A DNA stretch of 64,000 nt from Pelagibius sp040217155 (lineage in GTDB: Bacteria > Pseudomonadota > Alphaproteobacteria > Kiloniellales > Kiloniellaceae). The DNA lies in assembly GCA_040217155.1 (NCBI GenBank), contig JAVJNS010000014.1, positions 1-64,000 on the forward strand. Reading direction: 5' to 3'. Below are positions 33,365 to 44,278 of the stretch, piece after piece. The notes under the pieces were generated by a model that was not told where the DNA came from, searched no databases, and saw only the letters and a program-made list of their open reading frames with translations. A program made the position numbers and the translations under genes. Positions within the stretch are counted from its first letter, which is position 1, and every line of letters begins with the position of its first letter.

Positions 33365-34036
33365 TCATTCGGCCAAGCTGAGGCGGGCGCCGAGGCCGAG
33401 CAGGCCCGGCAGTTCCTCCATACTGGTAAAGGGTTCTGCGCCGGCGGCGCGCAGCGCGTCCGCTTCGGTATCGGCCGCGTAAGCCAGCACCCGCATGCCC
33501 GCCGCCACGCCGGCGGCGACGCCAAGCAGGCTGTCCTCCACCACGACGCAGTTTTCCGGCGCTTGGCCCATCCGTTCTGCGGCATAGAGGAAGAGGTCCG
33601 GCGCCGGCTTGCCGGCGGCGACCATGGTGGCGGAGAAAAGGTTGCCGCCGAAGAACCTTTCCAGGCCGGTCAGCCCGAGCGTCAGGCTCATCTTTTCGGG
33701 CGTGCCGGAGGAGGCGACACAGAGTGCAATGCCGCTGGCGCACACCGCCTCGACGGCGGCGGTCACACCGGACACTGCCCTCAGCTCTTGGCGGAAGGCC
33801 TCGTTGCGGCGTGCTTCGAAGTCTTCTCTCCAGCCGGGCGGCAGCGGTTTGCCCAACCACCCCTCCACGGTATCGACAACGCGTTGCAGCGTGCCGCCGA
33901 CGAAACGGGTGCGACACTCCTCCAAGGTGATGGGAATGCCGGTGGCAGTGATGGTTTCGGCCATGATGCGGTTGGCGATGACTTCGCTGTCGACGAGAAC
34001 GCCATCGCAATCGAAGATAACAAGTGCGGGAATCAT
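33365..34036 (-). CDS. HAD-superfamily phosphatase (phosphoglycolate phosphatase/beta-phosphoglucomutase-like)
   Basis: 223 aa from ATG 34036; a longer frame upstream overlaps the divergent MFS gene and is rejected. Motif I FDCDGVLVDSE has the nucleophile Asp9 and Asp11. CVASSGTPEKM is motif II, KPAPDLFLYA with Lys is motif III, and VVVEDSLLGVAAGVAAGM is motif IV. A cap domain lies between motifs I and II. The substrate is unknown. Confidence 0.82.
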   Translation of the reverse strand: MIPALVIFDCDGVLVDSEVIANRIMAETITATGIPITLEECRTRFVGGTLQRVVDTVEGWLGKPLPPGWREDFEARRNEAFRQELRAVSGVTAAVEAVCASGIALCVASSGTPEKMSLTLGLTGLERFFGGNLFSATMVAAGKPAPDLFLYAAERMGQAPENCVVVEDSLLGVAAGVAAGMRVLAYAADTEADALRAAGAEPFTSMEELPGLLGLGARLSLAE

Positions 34037-34133
34037 GGTGCCAAGTATAACAGGTGGCTGCCGGAGCAAGGCGTTCAAATTACGGTAAATTTTTTCCACC
34101 GGACGACAGCCGTTGCGGGGTCTGCCGAGTACG

Positions 34134-35372
34134 ATGACCGAGACAAGAGACAGGCTGGGTGAAGCGCGCGGTTGGGGGCTGGTGGCGTTGCTCTGCGTCA
34201 CGCAGGTCCTGAACATGCTGGACAACGCGACCTTTCCGGCGCTGATTCCGGTGTTCCAGCCGCTCTGGAGATTGACCGGCACGGAGGCCGGCTGGATCAG
34301 CGGTATCTACTACGCCGGCTATGCGGCGGCTGTGCCGCTTTTGGTCACCATCACCGACAGGCTGGACGCCCGGGCCGTCTACCTGTTGTGCTGTCTGCTC
34401 GGCGGACTTGCCGCCTTGGGGTTTGCGTTCTTCGCTGAGGGGCTCTGGACCGCTGTGATCTTTCGCGTAATGGGCGGCATCAGTCTGGCGGGGACCTACA
34501 TGGTCGGCCTCAAGCTGCTGTCGGATCGCCTGGCTGAAGACCAGCGCGCGCGGGCGGTGGCGGTCTACACGGCCTTTTTCGGTATCGGCGCCAGCCTCTC
34601 AGTTTTTGTCGCGGGCGAAGCCGAATCCCTGGCCGGCTGGAGCGCCGCCTTCATTGTCGCCAGTTTTGGGGCTCTCGCCGCCTTCGTGCTGGTGCTCTTG
34701 CTTGTGAGACCTCTGGTCAGGCAACCGAAAGCGCCGAGCGAGGAAGGCTTGTTCGACTTTCGGCCGGTGCTGCACAATCGCACGGCTCTGGCTTACAACC
34801 TTGGCTACGCGGCGCACATTTGGGAACTCTTCGGCTTCCGCGCCTGGCTGGTGACTTTTCTGGTCTTCGTTTTTGCGCAGCAGCCGGACCTGTCCGCGAG
34901 TTATTGGACGCCCACCCAGGTCGCCACGATCATCCTGCTGATCGGCATGCCGGCTTCTATTTTCGGCAACGAACTGGCCGCGATCTTTGGGCGCCGCCGA
35001 ACGGTCGCCGCTTTCATGATCGGCTCCGGTGGTATAGCGCTCGTGCTCGGGTTTCTGGCCGCGGCGCCCCTGTGGCTGTTGGGCAGTCTGCTGGTACTCT
35101 ATGGCCTTTTGATCATGGCCGACTCCGGGGCTCTCACTGCCGGTGCGGTCATCGCCGCCACGCCGGAACGCCGCGGTGCGACCATGGCGCTGCACTCGCT
35201 GCTCGGCTTCGGCACCGGCTTTGTCGCTCCGCTCGCTTTTGGGCTGGTCCTCGATCTCGGCGGCGGCAACGACTCCGGCCTCGCCTGGGGTCTCGCCTTT
35301 GCCCTCATGGGGACCGGTGTTTTCCTGGGGCCCATAATCCTGGCGCTGCTGGCGCGGCGTGTGGAAGCTTAG
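34134..35372 (+). CDS. Major facilitator superfamily transporter
   Basis: 412 aa from ATG 34134 (MTETRDRLGEARGWGLVALL). Twelve membrane helices are visible. The first half contains GWISGIYYAGYAAAVPLLVTITDRLDAR with the motif-A region, and the second half AIFGRRRTVAAFMIGSGG. It is probably a drug or metabolite exporter. Substrate not predictable. It ends next to a nested palindrome and is convergent with the CigR-like gene. Confidence 0.85.
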   Translation: MTETRDRLGEARGWGLVALLCVTQVLNMLDNATFPALIPVFQPLWRLTGTEAGWISGIYYAGYAAAVPLLVTITDRLDARAVYLLCCLLGGLAALGFAFFAEGLWTAVIFRVMGGISLAGTYMVGLKLLSDRLAEDQRARAVAVYTAFFGIGASLSVFVAGEAESLAGWSAAFIVASFGALAAFVLVLLLVRPLVRQPKAPSEEGLFDFRPVLHNRTALAYNLGYAAHIWELFGFRAWLVTFLVFVFAQQPDLSASYWTPTQVATIILLIGMPASIFGNELAAIFGRRRTVAAFMIGSGGIALVLGFLAAAPLWLLGSLLVLYGLLIMADSGALTAGAVIAATPERRGATMALHSLLGFGTGFVAPLAFGLVLDLGGGNDSGLAWGLAFALMGTGVFLGPIILALLARRVEA

Positions 35373-35374
35373 CG

Positions 35375-35493
35375 CACGATCAGGCTATACGGGTCGACTT
35401 GATGGCCAGTGGCAGCTCATTCGGCAAAGCGCGTCGCGCCGTGCCGAATGAGGAAACAACGGCAGTCAAGTGGCTCGATGTAGCCTGATCGTG
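35375..35493. repeat. Nested inverted-repeat element filling a convergent gap
   Basis: Outer arms CACGATCAGGCTA (35375-35387) and TAGCCTGATCGTG (35481-35493) are perfectly complementary, and imperfect pairing continues inwards (TCAAGT/ACTTGA). Inside, CTCATTCGGCA (35416-35426) and TGCCGAATGAG (35442-35452) form a second perfect 11-bp stem. The 119-bp element occupies almost the whole gap between two convergent genes, so it may stop transcription from both sides or be a small non-autonomous repeat. Confidence 0.6.
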
Positions 35494-35495
35494 AT

Positions 35496-35945
35496 CTAGC
35501 TGCCGCGCAGAACGTCTTTCAGCACATCGACGATGACTTCGGTGGCGGTCTCGATGAGAACCACGTCGGTGCCGACGACCTTGTAGTTGTAGCCATCGCG
35601 CGGCGGCAGTTGGCGATGCAGCCCGTCGGGCAGTGCCTGCTTGGCGATGCCCGGCGGCATGGCGCCGCCGCGGGCCAGCTTTTTGCGGATGCCCGGCGGC
35701 AAGGGCTTCACTTTGCCGACTGCATCCGGGTTCTTGCCGAAGTAGTCGCGGATGATCCGCCGCTCGTCGCCGTTGAGGACCGCCCCCAGAATGCCGGCGG
35801 TGACGCCTTCAACGACTTCTTCGGAGCTTGTGCCGTTTCCGGATTTGCCAGCATTGCCTTTGTTCTTGCTCTTACCCTGATCGGCGAGCGCTGGCGCTGA
35901 AGCGGCGATAAGCAGAGCGAGGACGGCGGCCAGGATACGAACCAT
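35496..35945 (-). CDS. Secreted CigR/RcnB-like small protein
   Basis: 149 aa with signal peptide (VLALLIAASAPALA) and a Lys/Gly/Asn-rich low-complexity segment (QGKSKNKGNAGKSGNG). The C-terminal domain carries LPPGIRKKLARGGAMPPGIAKQ and RDGYNYKVVGTDVVLIETATEVIVDVL, the pattern of the CigR/RcnB-like periplasmic family. Members include a Salmonella virulence modulator and a nickel/cobalt homeostasis protein. The exact role here is unknown. Confidence 0.75.
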   Translation of the reverse strand: MVRILAAVLALLIAASAPALADQGKSKNKGNAGKSGNGTSSEEVVEGVTAGILGAVLNGDERRIIRDYFGKNPDAVGKVKPLPPGIRKKLARGGAMPPGIAKQALPDGLHRQLPPRDGYNYKVVGTDVVLIETATEVIVDVLKDVLRGS

Positions 35946-36051
35946 GAGACCTTCTCCAATTTTGTGTAGCTGAGACTTTCCTGTCGGCCTGCCCAGACTA
36001 TACGGTTGACGGGCCGAATTCGTCCCCGCCGTGAGGTTTGTGACCGCTGTC

Positions 36052-37026
36052 CTACCGTCGCTGCGCCCGCGGATGGGCCCGGTCGTAGACTTCGAGCAAG
36101 CCAGCTACATCGACCTCGGTATAGCGCTGGGTCGAGGCCAGCGAAGCATGGCCGAGCAGTTCCTGGATGGCGCGCAGATCGCCGCCGCCGGCCAGAAGAT
36201 GGGTGGCGAAGGAATGTCGCAGGGCATGAGGGGTCGCACTTTGCGGCAGGCCGAGCAGGGCCCGCAAGTCGCTCATGCGCTCTTGCACACGCCGGGCACT
36301 CAACGGGCCGCCACGCTTGCCGAGAAACAGCGGGGAGTCGTTTTCCTGGGCAAAAGGGCAGGCCGACAGATAATCGGTGATCGCTGAGGTGACCACCGGC
36401 AGCAGCGGCACCATGCGCTGCTTGTTACCCTTGCCGGTGACCAACAGGGCGTCCTGGCGAGGTTTCGGCGCCATTGCACGGGTCAGACCCAAAGCTTCGC
36501 CGACACGCAGGCCGCAACCGTAGAGCAGCAGCATCACCGCGCAGTCGCGCTTGCCAACCCAATCGTCGTCGCTGAGTTCGGCAACGCTGCCAACCACTTC
36601 GCCAGCCTCAGCCGCGGTCAGTGCCTTAGGCAGGGACTTCGGCACTTTTGGCGTGCGCAGTGCGGCTAAGGCCGAGTTGTCCGCCAGACCGCGCCGTTTC
36701 AGCCAGCGAAAAAACCCGCGCAGGGTGGAAAGCGCGCGAGCGGTCGAGGTGCGGCGCAGACCGGCATTGCTGCGCGCCGCCAGCCAGGCCCGAAAGTCGG
36801 CCGTGGAGAGCTTAGAGAGATCTGCCAGGCTCGGTGCCTGATCCAGATGGTCGGTCATGAAAGTAAGGAAATGGCCGAGGTCGCGACCGTAGGCCAGACA
36901 GGTATGTGGCGAGGCGCGCTTTTCTTCCTTCAGCCAGGCACGCCAATCAGCGACCGCCGCCTGAAGATCCGGTGCGGCGGCAATCAGGGGTTCTAAACTC
37001 AGCTTTCCGGCGGAAGGTGCAGCCAT
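36052..37026 (-). CDS. xerC: Tyrosine recombinase XerC
   Basis: 324 aa. The N-terminal core-binding domain contains the segment ASPHTCLAYGRDLGHFL. Catalytic residues are seen in order: Arg in GCGLRVGEALGL, Lys in VTGKGNKQRMVPL, HALRHSFATHLL (His, Arg), LGHASLASTQRYTEV (His and Tyr). It resolves chromosome dimers at dif with XerD. It overlaps the preceding DUF484 gene by 28 bp. No dif site is recognised in the window. Confidence 0.93.
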   Translation of the reverse strand: MAAPSAGKLSLEPLIAAAPDLQAAVADWRAWLKEEKRASPHTCLAYGRDLGHFLTFMTDHLDQAPSLADLSKLSTADFRAWLAARSNAGLRRTSTARALSTLRGFFRWLKRRGLADNSALAALRTPKVPKSLPKALTAAEAGEVVGSVAELSDDDWVGKRDCAVMLLLYGCGLRVGEALGLTRAMAPKPRQDALLVTGKGNKQRMVPLLPVVTSAITDYLSACPFAQENDSPLFLGKRGGPLSARRVQERMSDLRALLGLPQSATPHALRHSFATHLLAGGGDLRAIQELLGHASLASTQRYTEVDVAGLLEVYDRAHPRAQRR

Positions 37027-37772
37027 GCGCGGAAGGAGACCTCCAGCACTTTCGAGAGAAACGTCAGCAACTCGGTGCCCTGGCCGGCGTGAAATGCGCC
37101 GGTCTGGCGGGAACCCAAGGCCAGCAGTGCCGGCGGCGTGTTTGTGCTGATCCTGAGGCGAATCAAGGCATCGGATCGCACGAGTCCGGCGCCGCCGTCG
37201 AAGATCGCCGGATCGCCGACGATGTCCTCGCGCAGCAGCATGCTGCCGTTGGGTCCCAGCAGAGCGTCGACGCTCCCGGCTTCCAGGCAGTAAACACCCG
37301 CTAGGGGCTTCCAGGCGGCGCCCTTGGTGGCCTGTTCGACCCCGATGGTGGCAACGTCGAGGTCGAGGATCACGGTCAGATCTGTGGTGATGGTCTCGAC
37401 GAATTCTTCAAAGCTTCCGGCGCGCAGGAGGGCCAGGATGGCTTCGTGCACGCGGCCCTGGGTGGCCAGGTTGCTGCGTCCGGCGGCGACCATGTCGTCG
37501 CGCAGTAGCGTCAGGTCGGCTATCTCGCGGCGCAGCCGCTCGACCATAAACTGCTGCAAATCGACGACGCCTTCGCCCCGGTCCCGCTTGGGCGGTGTGA
37601 GCACGTCCAACAGTTCGGGGTAGTCACCGAGGAAGTCCGGGTGGTGACGCAGATAGCCGGCCACCTGGTCGGCGGACACCGGCTGAGCCAGGGCCATACC
37701 GCTGCCGCTCGACCGGCTATCGGATATTCCGGTCTTGGGGTTTTCGCTTTCCGGCATCTCTTTCTCAGGCAC
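36999..37772 (-). CDS. DUF484 family protein
   Basis: 257 aa from GTG 37772; ATG 37757 (MPESENPKTG) is an alternative start that would remove the 8-bp overlap with the upstream transaldolase gene. After a low-complexity N-terminus, VAGYLRHHPDFLGDYPELLDVL is the DUF484 signature, followed by a coiled coil (LQQFMVERLRREIADL) and a GAF-like domain. The gene commonly sits beside xerC, as here. Function unknown. Confidence 0.85.
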   Translation of the reverse strand: MPEKEMPESENPKTGISDSRSSGSGMALAQPVSADQVAGYLRHHPDFLGDYPELLDVLTPPKRDRGEGVVDLQQFMVERLRREIADLTLLRDDMVAAGRSNLATQGRVHEAILALLRAGSFEEFVETITTDLTVILDLDVATIGVEQATKGAAWKPLAGVYCLEAGSVDALLGPNGSMLLREDIVGDPAIFDGGAGLVRSDALIRLRISTNTPPALLALGSRQTGAFHAGQGTELLTFLSKVLEVSFRAWLHLPPES

Positions 37773-38454
37773 TGCGGCGTTCTTCCTTGCCGTTCTTGCC
37801 CAGGATGCTCTGGCCGGTCTTCGCCCAATCGGCGAGGAAGTCGTTGAGTCCCTTGTCCGTCAGGGGATGCTTGTACATGGCGCGCAGCACCGACGGCGGC
37901 AGTGTCGCGACGTCGGCGCCCATCTTTGCCGATTCGATCACATGGCCGACGTGGCGCACCGAAGCAACCAGGACTTCGGTGTTGAAATCCGGATAGGCAT
38001 TGTAGATCTCTACGATTTCCGCGATCAGCTGCAGTCCGTCCGCGCCGGTATCGTCGAGGCGCCCGACGAAGGGTGAGATGTAGGCGGCACCGGCCTTGGC
38101 GGCGAGGATTGCCTGGGCGGCGGAGAAACACAGCGTGACGTTGACACTGGTGCCCTCGTCGCTCAACACCTTGCAAGTCTTCAGGCCGTCAACGGTCAGC
38201 GGCGCTTTGACCACGATGTTGTCGGCCAACTTCGCCAGGGCTCGCCCCTCGCTGAGCATGCCTTCATGGTCGGTGGCGGTGACTTCGGCACTGACCGGGC
38301 CGGTGACCACTTCGCAGATCTCCTTCAAGACGTCAAAGAAGTCTCGACCGCTCTTGGCGACCAGGGAAGGGTTGGTTGTGATACCATCGACCAGGCCGGT
38401 CGCGGCCAGGTCGCGGATCTCCGCGATGTCGGCGGTGTCGATGAAGAATTTCAT
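37765..38454 (-). CDS. Transaldolase-like fructose-6-phosphate aldolase
   Basis: 229 aa, the short FSA/TalC size. MKFFIDTADIAEIRDLAATG and GITTNPSLVAKSGRDF are the family start. KAPLTVDGLKTCKVLS contains the Schiff-base Lys83. CFSAAQAILAAKAGAAYISPFVGRLDDTGAD and HVIESAKMGADVATLPPSVL complete the barrel. It acts in the pentose phosphate/triose-phosphate exchange; aldolase versus transaldolase activity is not distinguishable by sequence here. It is divergent from priA. Confidence 0.85.
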   Translation of the reverse strand: MKFFIDTADIAEIRDLAATGLVDGITTNPSLVAKSGRDFFDVLKEICEVVTGPVSAEVTATDHEGMLSEGRALAKLADNIVVKAPLTVDGLKTCKVLSDEGTSVNVTLCFSAAQAILAAKAGAAYISPFVGRLDDTGADGLQLIAEIVEIYNAYPDFNTEVLVASVRHVGHVIESAKMGADVATLPPSVLRAMYKHPLTDKGLNDFLADWAKTGQSILGKNGKEERRSA

Positions 38455-38564
38455 GCGGCCAGGTTCGTCCTTCCTGCTTGCGGCATTACCGCTCGGTGAT
38501 TGCCGAGCCTTGAGCTTGCCCCACTTCGTTGGCCGGCCCGTCAGCCTCGGTTAGAGTGTAGCGG

Positions 38565-40856
38565 ATGCCAGACCGCCATACCAGCACTGCCACCCTGCCG
38601 CTCGAGCCTCAAGATGTGCGCGAGGAGATGCCCGATGCCGCGGCCGGCGGCGTACGCCGCGTTGCGGTTTTGCTGCCCCTGCCGCTGACTGGACCCTATG
38701 ACTATCTGGCGCCGCCGGAATTCGCAATCACGCCCGGCAGCGTGGTGCGGGTGCCCCTTGGCCAGCGCGAGATGGCGGGCGTCGTCTGGGACCGGCCGTT
38801 GGAGGCGGCGCCGACCGACGACAAGGTGGTTCCGCTGGAAAAGCTGCGCCCGATCCTCGAGGTTTTTCCTGTGCCGCCACTTACCGAGGTGGCGCGGCGT
38901 TTTCTCGCCTGGGTGTCTGACTACACCCTGGCGCCGCCCGGTGCGGTGCTGCGCATGGCGCTGTCGTCGCCTTCGGCATTGGCGCCGCCGCGACCGGTGA
39001 CGCTTTTCAGGCGCAGCGACATGGCGTTGCCCGAAGCCCTGCGCCTTACGCCGGCGCGTCAGCGTGTGCTGGCGGAATTGGAGGGCGGGCCCGCGCGCAG
39101 CCAGGCCGACCTGACCGGGAGCGCGGCCGTGGGCGCTTCCGTGATCAAGGGTCTGGTGCTGGCCGGGCTGGTGGAAGCCGTGCAGCTGACGCAGGAGCCG
39201 TTTTTCGAAACACCATTGCCCCAGCGCCAGGGGCCGAAGCTTTCCGATCAGCAGGCTGCTGCGTCGGTGTCGCTCCGTGCGACCCTGCATGACGATGGCT
39301 TTTCGGTCACCCTGCTCGATGGCGTCACCGGCTCTGGCAAGACGGAGGTCTACTTCGAAGCCATTGCCGAAGTTCTAGCCGCGGGGCGCCAGGCTCTTGT
39401 GCTTTTGCCGGAGATTGCGCTCTCGGCCCAGTGGCTGGAGCGTTTCGAGCAGCGTTTCGGGGTGGCGCCGGCGCTGTGGCATTCGGATCTGACCTCGACC
39501 CAACGGCGTGCCGCCTGGCGCGCTGTCGCCCAGGGCCGTGCCCCGGTGGTGGTCGGCGCCCGCTCGGCGCTGTTTCTGCCCTATCCGAATCTCGGCCTTG
39601 TCGTCGTCGATGAGGAACATGAGAGCGCCTTCAAGCAGGAGGATGGCGTCACCTATCATGCCCGCGACATGGCCGTGGTGCGCGCCCAACTCGGCGGCAT
39701 CCCGGCAGTCCTGGTCTCGGCCACGCCGTCGCTGGAGAGTCTCAACAATGTGCGCAGCGGGCGCTATCGGGCCCTGCACTTGCCGGAGCGCCATGGTGGC
39801 GCGGTGTTGCCTGAGGTCGCCCTGGTCGATCTGCGTGAGGACAAGCCGGTCAAACTCGACGGCCTCGGCCCCGGCTGGCTGTCTCCGACCTTGCGGGAGG
39901 CCATCAACGAAACCCTGGTCGCAGGCGAGCAAGTTCTGCTGTTTCTCAACCGTCGCGGTTATGCGCCCTTGACGCTCTGCCGGGCCTGCGGGCACCGTCT
40001 GCAGTGCCCCAACTGTACTGCCTGGCTGGTCGAGCACCGGCTGGCCGGGCGCCTGCAGTGCCATCACTGCGGGTTTGCGGCGCGGCTCCCCTCAGCCTGC
40101 CCGGACTGCGGCGCGGAGGGCACACTGGCCGCCTGCGGGCCCGGGGTCGAGCGCCTAGCCGAGGAAGTCACGGCCCTGTTTCCCAAAGTGCGCCAAGCCA
40201 TGATGACCAGCGATACGCTGACTGGCCCGAATTCGGCCGCGCAGCTGGTGGCGGCGGTCAAAGCGCGGGAAATCGACCTGCTGGTCGGCACCCAGATCGT
40301 CGCCAAGGGGCACCATTTTCCCCACTTGACCCTGGTGGGCGTGGTCGACGCCGATCTCGGCCTCCATGGCGGTGACCTGCGCGCCGCGGAGCGCACCTAC
40401 CAGCTGCTGCACCAGGTAGCCGGGCGCGCCGGGCGCGCCGAGCATCGCGGCAGGGTACTGCTGCAGACGGCGGAGCCGGATCACCCGGTGATGCAAGCCC
40501 TGGCGGCGGGTGAGCGCGATCCCTTCTTCGAAGCCGAGGCCGCGGCCCGGGAAGGCGCGGGGTTGCCGCCCTTCGGCCGTCTGGCCGCCCTGGTGCTCTC
40601 GGGCCCGAATCCGCGCCAGGTCGACGATGTGGCCCGCGCCCTGGCAAGCTGCGCCCCGCGTAGCGAGGGAGTGAGCATTCTGGGGCCGGCACCGGCGCCG
40701 CTGGCGGTGCTGCGCGGGCGTCATCGCCGCCGTTTCTTGGTGAAGGCCCCACGGGCCTTGCGACTTCAGCCGCTGCTGCGGCACTGGCTGGCGCAGGTGA
40801 AGTTGCCCAACGCCCTGCGGCTTCAAGTGGATATAGATCCTTACAGTTTTCTGTGA
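38565..40856 (+). CDS. priA: Primosomal protein N' (replication restart helicase)
   Basis: 763 aa. The N-terminal DNA-binding domain begins LPLPLTGPYDYLAPPE, Walker A is DGVTGSGKTEVYFEAI, and motif II is VVDEEHESAFKQEDG. Eight Cys bind two zinc ions: CRACGHRLQCPNC and CHHCGFAARLPSACPDCGAEG. Helicase motifs follow, including QIVAKGHHFPHLTLVGVVDAD. It restarts stalled replication forks. Separated by 110 bp from the divergent transaldolase gene. Confidence 0.93.
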   Translation: MPDRHTSTATLPLEPQDVREEMPDAAAGGVRRVAVLLPLPLTGPYDYLAPPEFAITPGSVVRVPLGQREMAGVVWDRPLEAAPTDDKVVPLEKLRPILEVFPVPPLTEVARRFLAWVSDYTLAPPGAVLRMALSSPSALAPPRPVTLFRRSDMALPEALRLTPARQRVLAELEGGPARSQADLTGSAAVGASVIKGLVLAGLVEAVQLTQEPFFETPLPQRQGPKLSDQQAAASVSLRATLHDDGFSVTLLDGVTGSGKTEVYFEAIAEVLAAGRQALVLLPEIALSAQWLERFEQRFGVAPALWHSDLTSTQRRAAWRAVAQGRAPVVVGARSALFLPYPNLGLVVVDEEHESAFKQEDGVTYHARDMAVVRAQLGGIPAVLVSATPSLESLNNVRSGRYRALHLPERHGGAVLPEVALVDLREDKPVKLDGLGPGWLSPTLREAINETLVAGEQVLLFLNRRGYAPLTLCRACGHRLQCPNCTAWLVEHRLAGRLQCHHCGFAARLPSACPDCGAEGTLAACGPGVERLAEEVTALFPKVRQAMMTSDTLTGPNSAAQLVAAVKAREIDLLVGTQIVAKGHHFPHLTLVGVVDADLGLHGGDLRAAERTYQLLHQVAGRAGRAEHRGRVLLQTAEPDHPVMQALAAGERDPFFEAEAAAREGAGLPPFGRLAALVLSGPNPRQVDDVARALASCAPRSEGVSILGPAPAPLAVLRGRHRRRFLVKAPRALRLQPLLRHWLAQVKLPNALRLQVDIDPYSFL

Positions 40857-41181
40857 GGCCGGCCGTTGCGCCGCGCCGGTCTTGGCGGGGGTAATTTTGA
40901 TAAATGTGATGAAAAAAGCGGCAATTTCGGCGGCCTTGCGCAGCGGTGTTTGAGCCGCCGCACCGGCAAAGCACGAATGTGCCAAAACCGCCGGAAACCT
41001 AAGGATAGAAAGTGGCCGAAAGACGCTGCCACCCACCTTGCAACACCTTGGCTCGTATGATACCAAACGCGCGCTCGTGGGCGGGAACTCCCGCTCTGCG
41101 CAAGGTTCGGGCTTTGCCGCATTCGGAATAACGGACCAGTCGCTCGAGCAGGGGTGAACAAGGACTTCGAGGACATCGGGC
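40857..41181 (+). promoter_or_regulatory. Intergenic region before atpH, candidate atp promoter and leader
   Basis: A 325-bp gap. TATGAT at 41056-41061 is a good -10 hexamer with no clear -35, followed by a leader hairpin GCGGG-AACT-CCCGC near 41082-41095. GAGGA sits ahead of the TTG start. The stretch 40890-40930 is AT-rich. Nothing else is recognised. Confidence 0.35.
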
Positions 41182-41741
41182 TTGGCTGGTGATAACACGA
41201 GCGTGAGCGACTTGGCGGGGCGCTATGCTTCCGCGTTGCTCGACTTGGCCGACGAGCGCAAGGCGTTGGATGAGGTCGCCGACGATCTCAAGACCGTGCG
41301 GTCGTTGATCGTCGAGAGTGACGACCTGCGGCGGCTGCTGAACAGCCCGGTTTTCACCCGAGACGAACAGCGCAAGGCCATGACCGCGTTGATGGAAAAG
41401 GCCGCGATCGGCGAATTGACCCACCGCTTTGTTCTGGTGGTGGCCGACAATCACCGTCTTTTCGCACTGCCGTCGATGATCGAAGGCTACCTGTCGGAGC
41501 TGGCGCGTCGTCGCGGCGAGATCACCGCCGAAGTGACAGCCGCCCGTTCACTTTCCGACGCGCAGCAGGCCGCCCTTCTCGAGGCGTTGCGCAGTGCCGT
41601 CGGCAGCAAGGTTCAACTTGATATCAAGGTCGACTCTGCGTTGATCGGCGGACTCATCGTCAAGGTCGGCAGCCGCATGATCGATTCTTCGCTACGTAGC
41701 AAATTGCAAAGACTTCAACTCGCCATGAAAGGGGTCGGATG

Positions 41742-41742
<1 letters not shown>
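41182..41742 (+). CDS. atpH: F1F0 ATP synthase delta subunit
   Basis: 186 aa from a TTG start at 41182 (GAGGA 8-12 bp upstream; an alternative GTG start lies 21 bases downstream). SDLAGRYASALLDLADERKALDEVADDL is the conserved opening, and LDIKVDSALIGGLIVKVGSRMIDSSLRSKL the conserved end. It links F1 to the F0 stalk. First gene of an F1-only operon; F0 genes lie elsewhere, as normal in alphaproteobacteria. Its TGA overlaps atpA. Confidence 0.93.
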
Positions 41743-43274
<1,532 letters not shown>

Positions 43275-43326
43275 TCCGAAGACGACGGGCCATCGAACAG
43301 AGTAAAGCCGGAGCGGGGCACGGCGG

Positions 43327-44223
43327 ATGCCGAATCTCAAAGACCTGAAGGTGCGGATCGATAGCGTCAAATCGACGCGGAAGATCACCTCCGCCATGAA
43401 GATGGTGGCTGCGGCAAAGCTGCGCCGCGCCCAGGAGCAGGCCGAGGCGTCGCGCCCTTACGCGCAGCGTATGGAGCGGATGCTGGGGTCGTTGGCAGCG
43501 GCTGCCGCCGGCCAAGCCGGCGCGCCGAAGCTGCTGGCCGGTTCGGGTCAGGACGGCGCTCATTTGATCGTGGTTGCGACAGCGGACCGTGGGCTTTGTG
43601 GCGGCTTCAACTCATCCATCGTGCGCGAAGCCCGGCGCATGATTCGCCGCCTTGTGGACGACGGCAAGACGGTCAAGATCCTCTGTATCGGCCGGAAAGG
43701 CCGCGATCAGCTGCGCCGCGACTACAGTTCGATGATCGTCGATACTGTCGAGGACATTGCCAAGCCGTCGTTGTCTTTCGACAAAGCCGCGTCGATCGGC
43801 GAGCGGGTGGTCGCCATGTTCGAGGCCGGCGAGTTCGACGTCTGCACGTTGATCTACGCGGAGTTCCGCTCCGCGATCTCGCAGATCGTAACACCGCAGC
43901 AACTCATCCCCTTCGCCCCACCCAAGAATGAGGATGATGGGTCGGAAAGCGACGATGGCCTCAATGGCGCCGTCTATGAATACGAGCCGGGTGAGGAAGA
44001 AATCCTCTCCGCCCTCCTGCCGACCAACATCTCGATCCAGATCTTCAAGGGTCTGCTGGAGAATGCGGCGAGCGAGCATGGCGCACGCATGACCGCGATG
44101 GACAACGCGACGCGCAACGCCGGCGACATGATCAACAACCTGACGCTGGTCTACAACCGCACGCGTCAGGCGGCGATTACCGGTGAACTGATCGAAATTA
44201 TTTCCGCTAAGGAAGCAATGTAA
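43327..44223 (+). CDS. atpG: F1F0 ATP synthase gamma subunit
   Basis: 298 aa. MPNLKDLKVRIDSVKSTRKI followed by TSAMKMVAAAKLRRAQ is the conserved N-terminal helix. DRGLCGGFNSSIVREAR lies in the Rossmann-like core, and AMDNATRNAGDMINNLTL with ITGELIEIISAKEAM is the C-terminal helix of the rotor shaft. 52 bp after atpA. Confidence 0.96.
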   Translation: MPNLKDLKVRIDSVKSTRKITSAMKMVAAAKLRRAQEQAEASRPYAQRMERMLGSLAAAAAGQAGAPKLLAGSGQDGAHLIVVATADRGLCGGFNSSIVREARRMIRRLVDDGKTVKILCIGRKGRDQLRRDYSSMIVDTVEDIAKPSLSFDKAASIGERVVAMFEAGEFDVCTLIYAEFRSAISQIVTPQQLIPFAPPKNEDDGSESDDGLNGAVYEYEPGEEEILSALLPTNISIQIFKGLLENAASEHGARMTAMDNATRNAGDMINNLTLVYNRTRQAAITGELIEIISAKEAM

Positions 44224-44278
44224 CGGTGGACTGCAGGCCGCACCCGAAATGGCGCGGCGGGCACCAAGGAGCAAGAAG

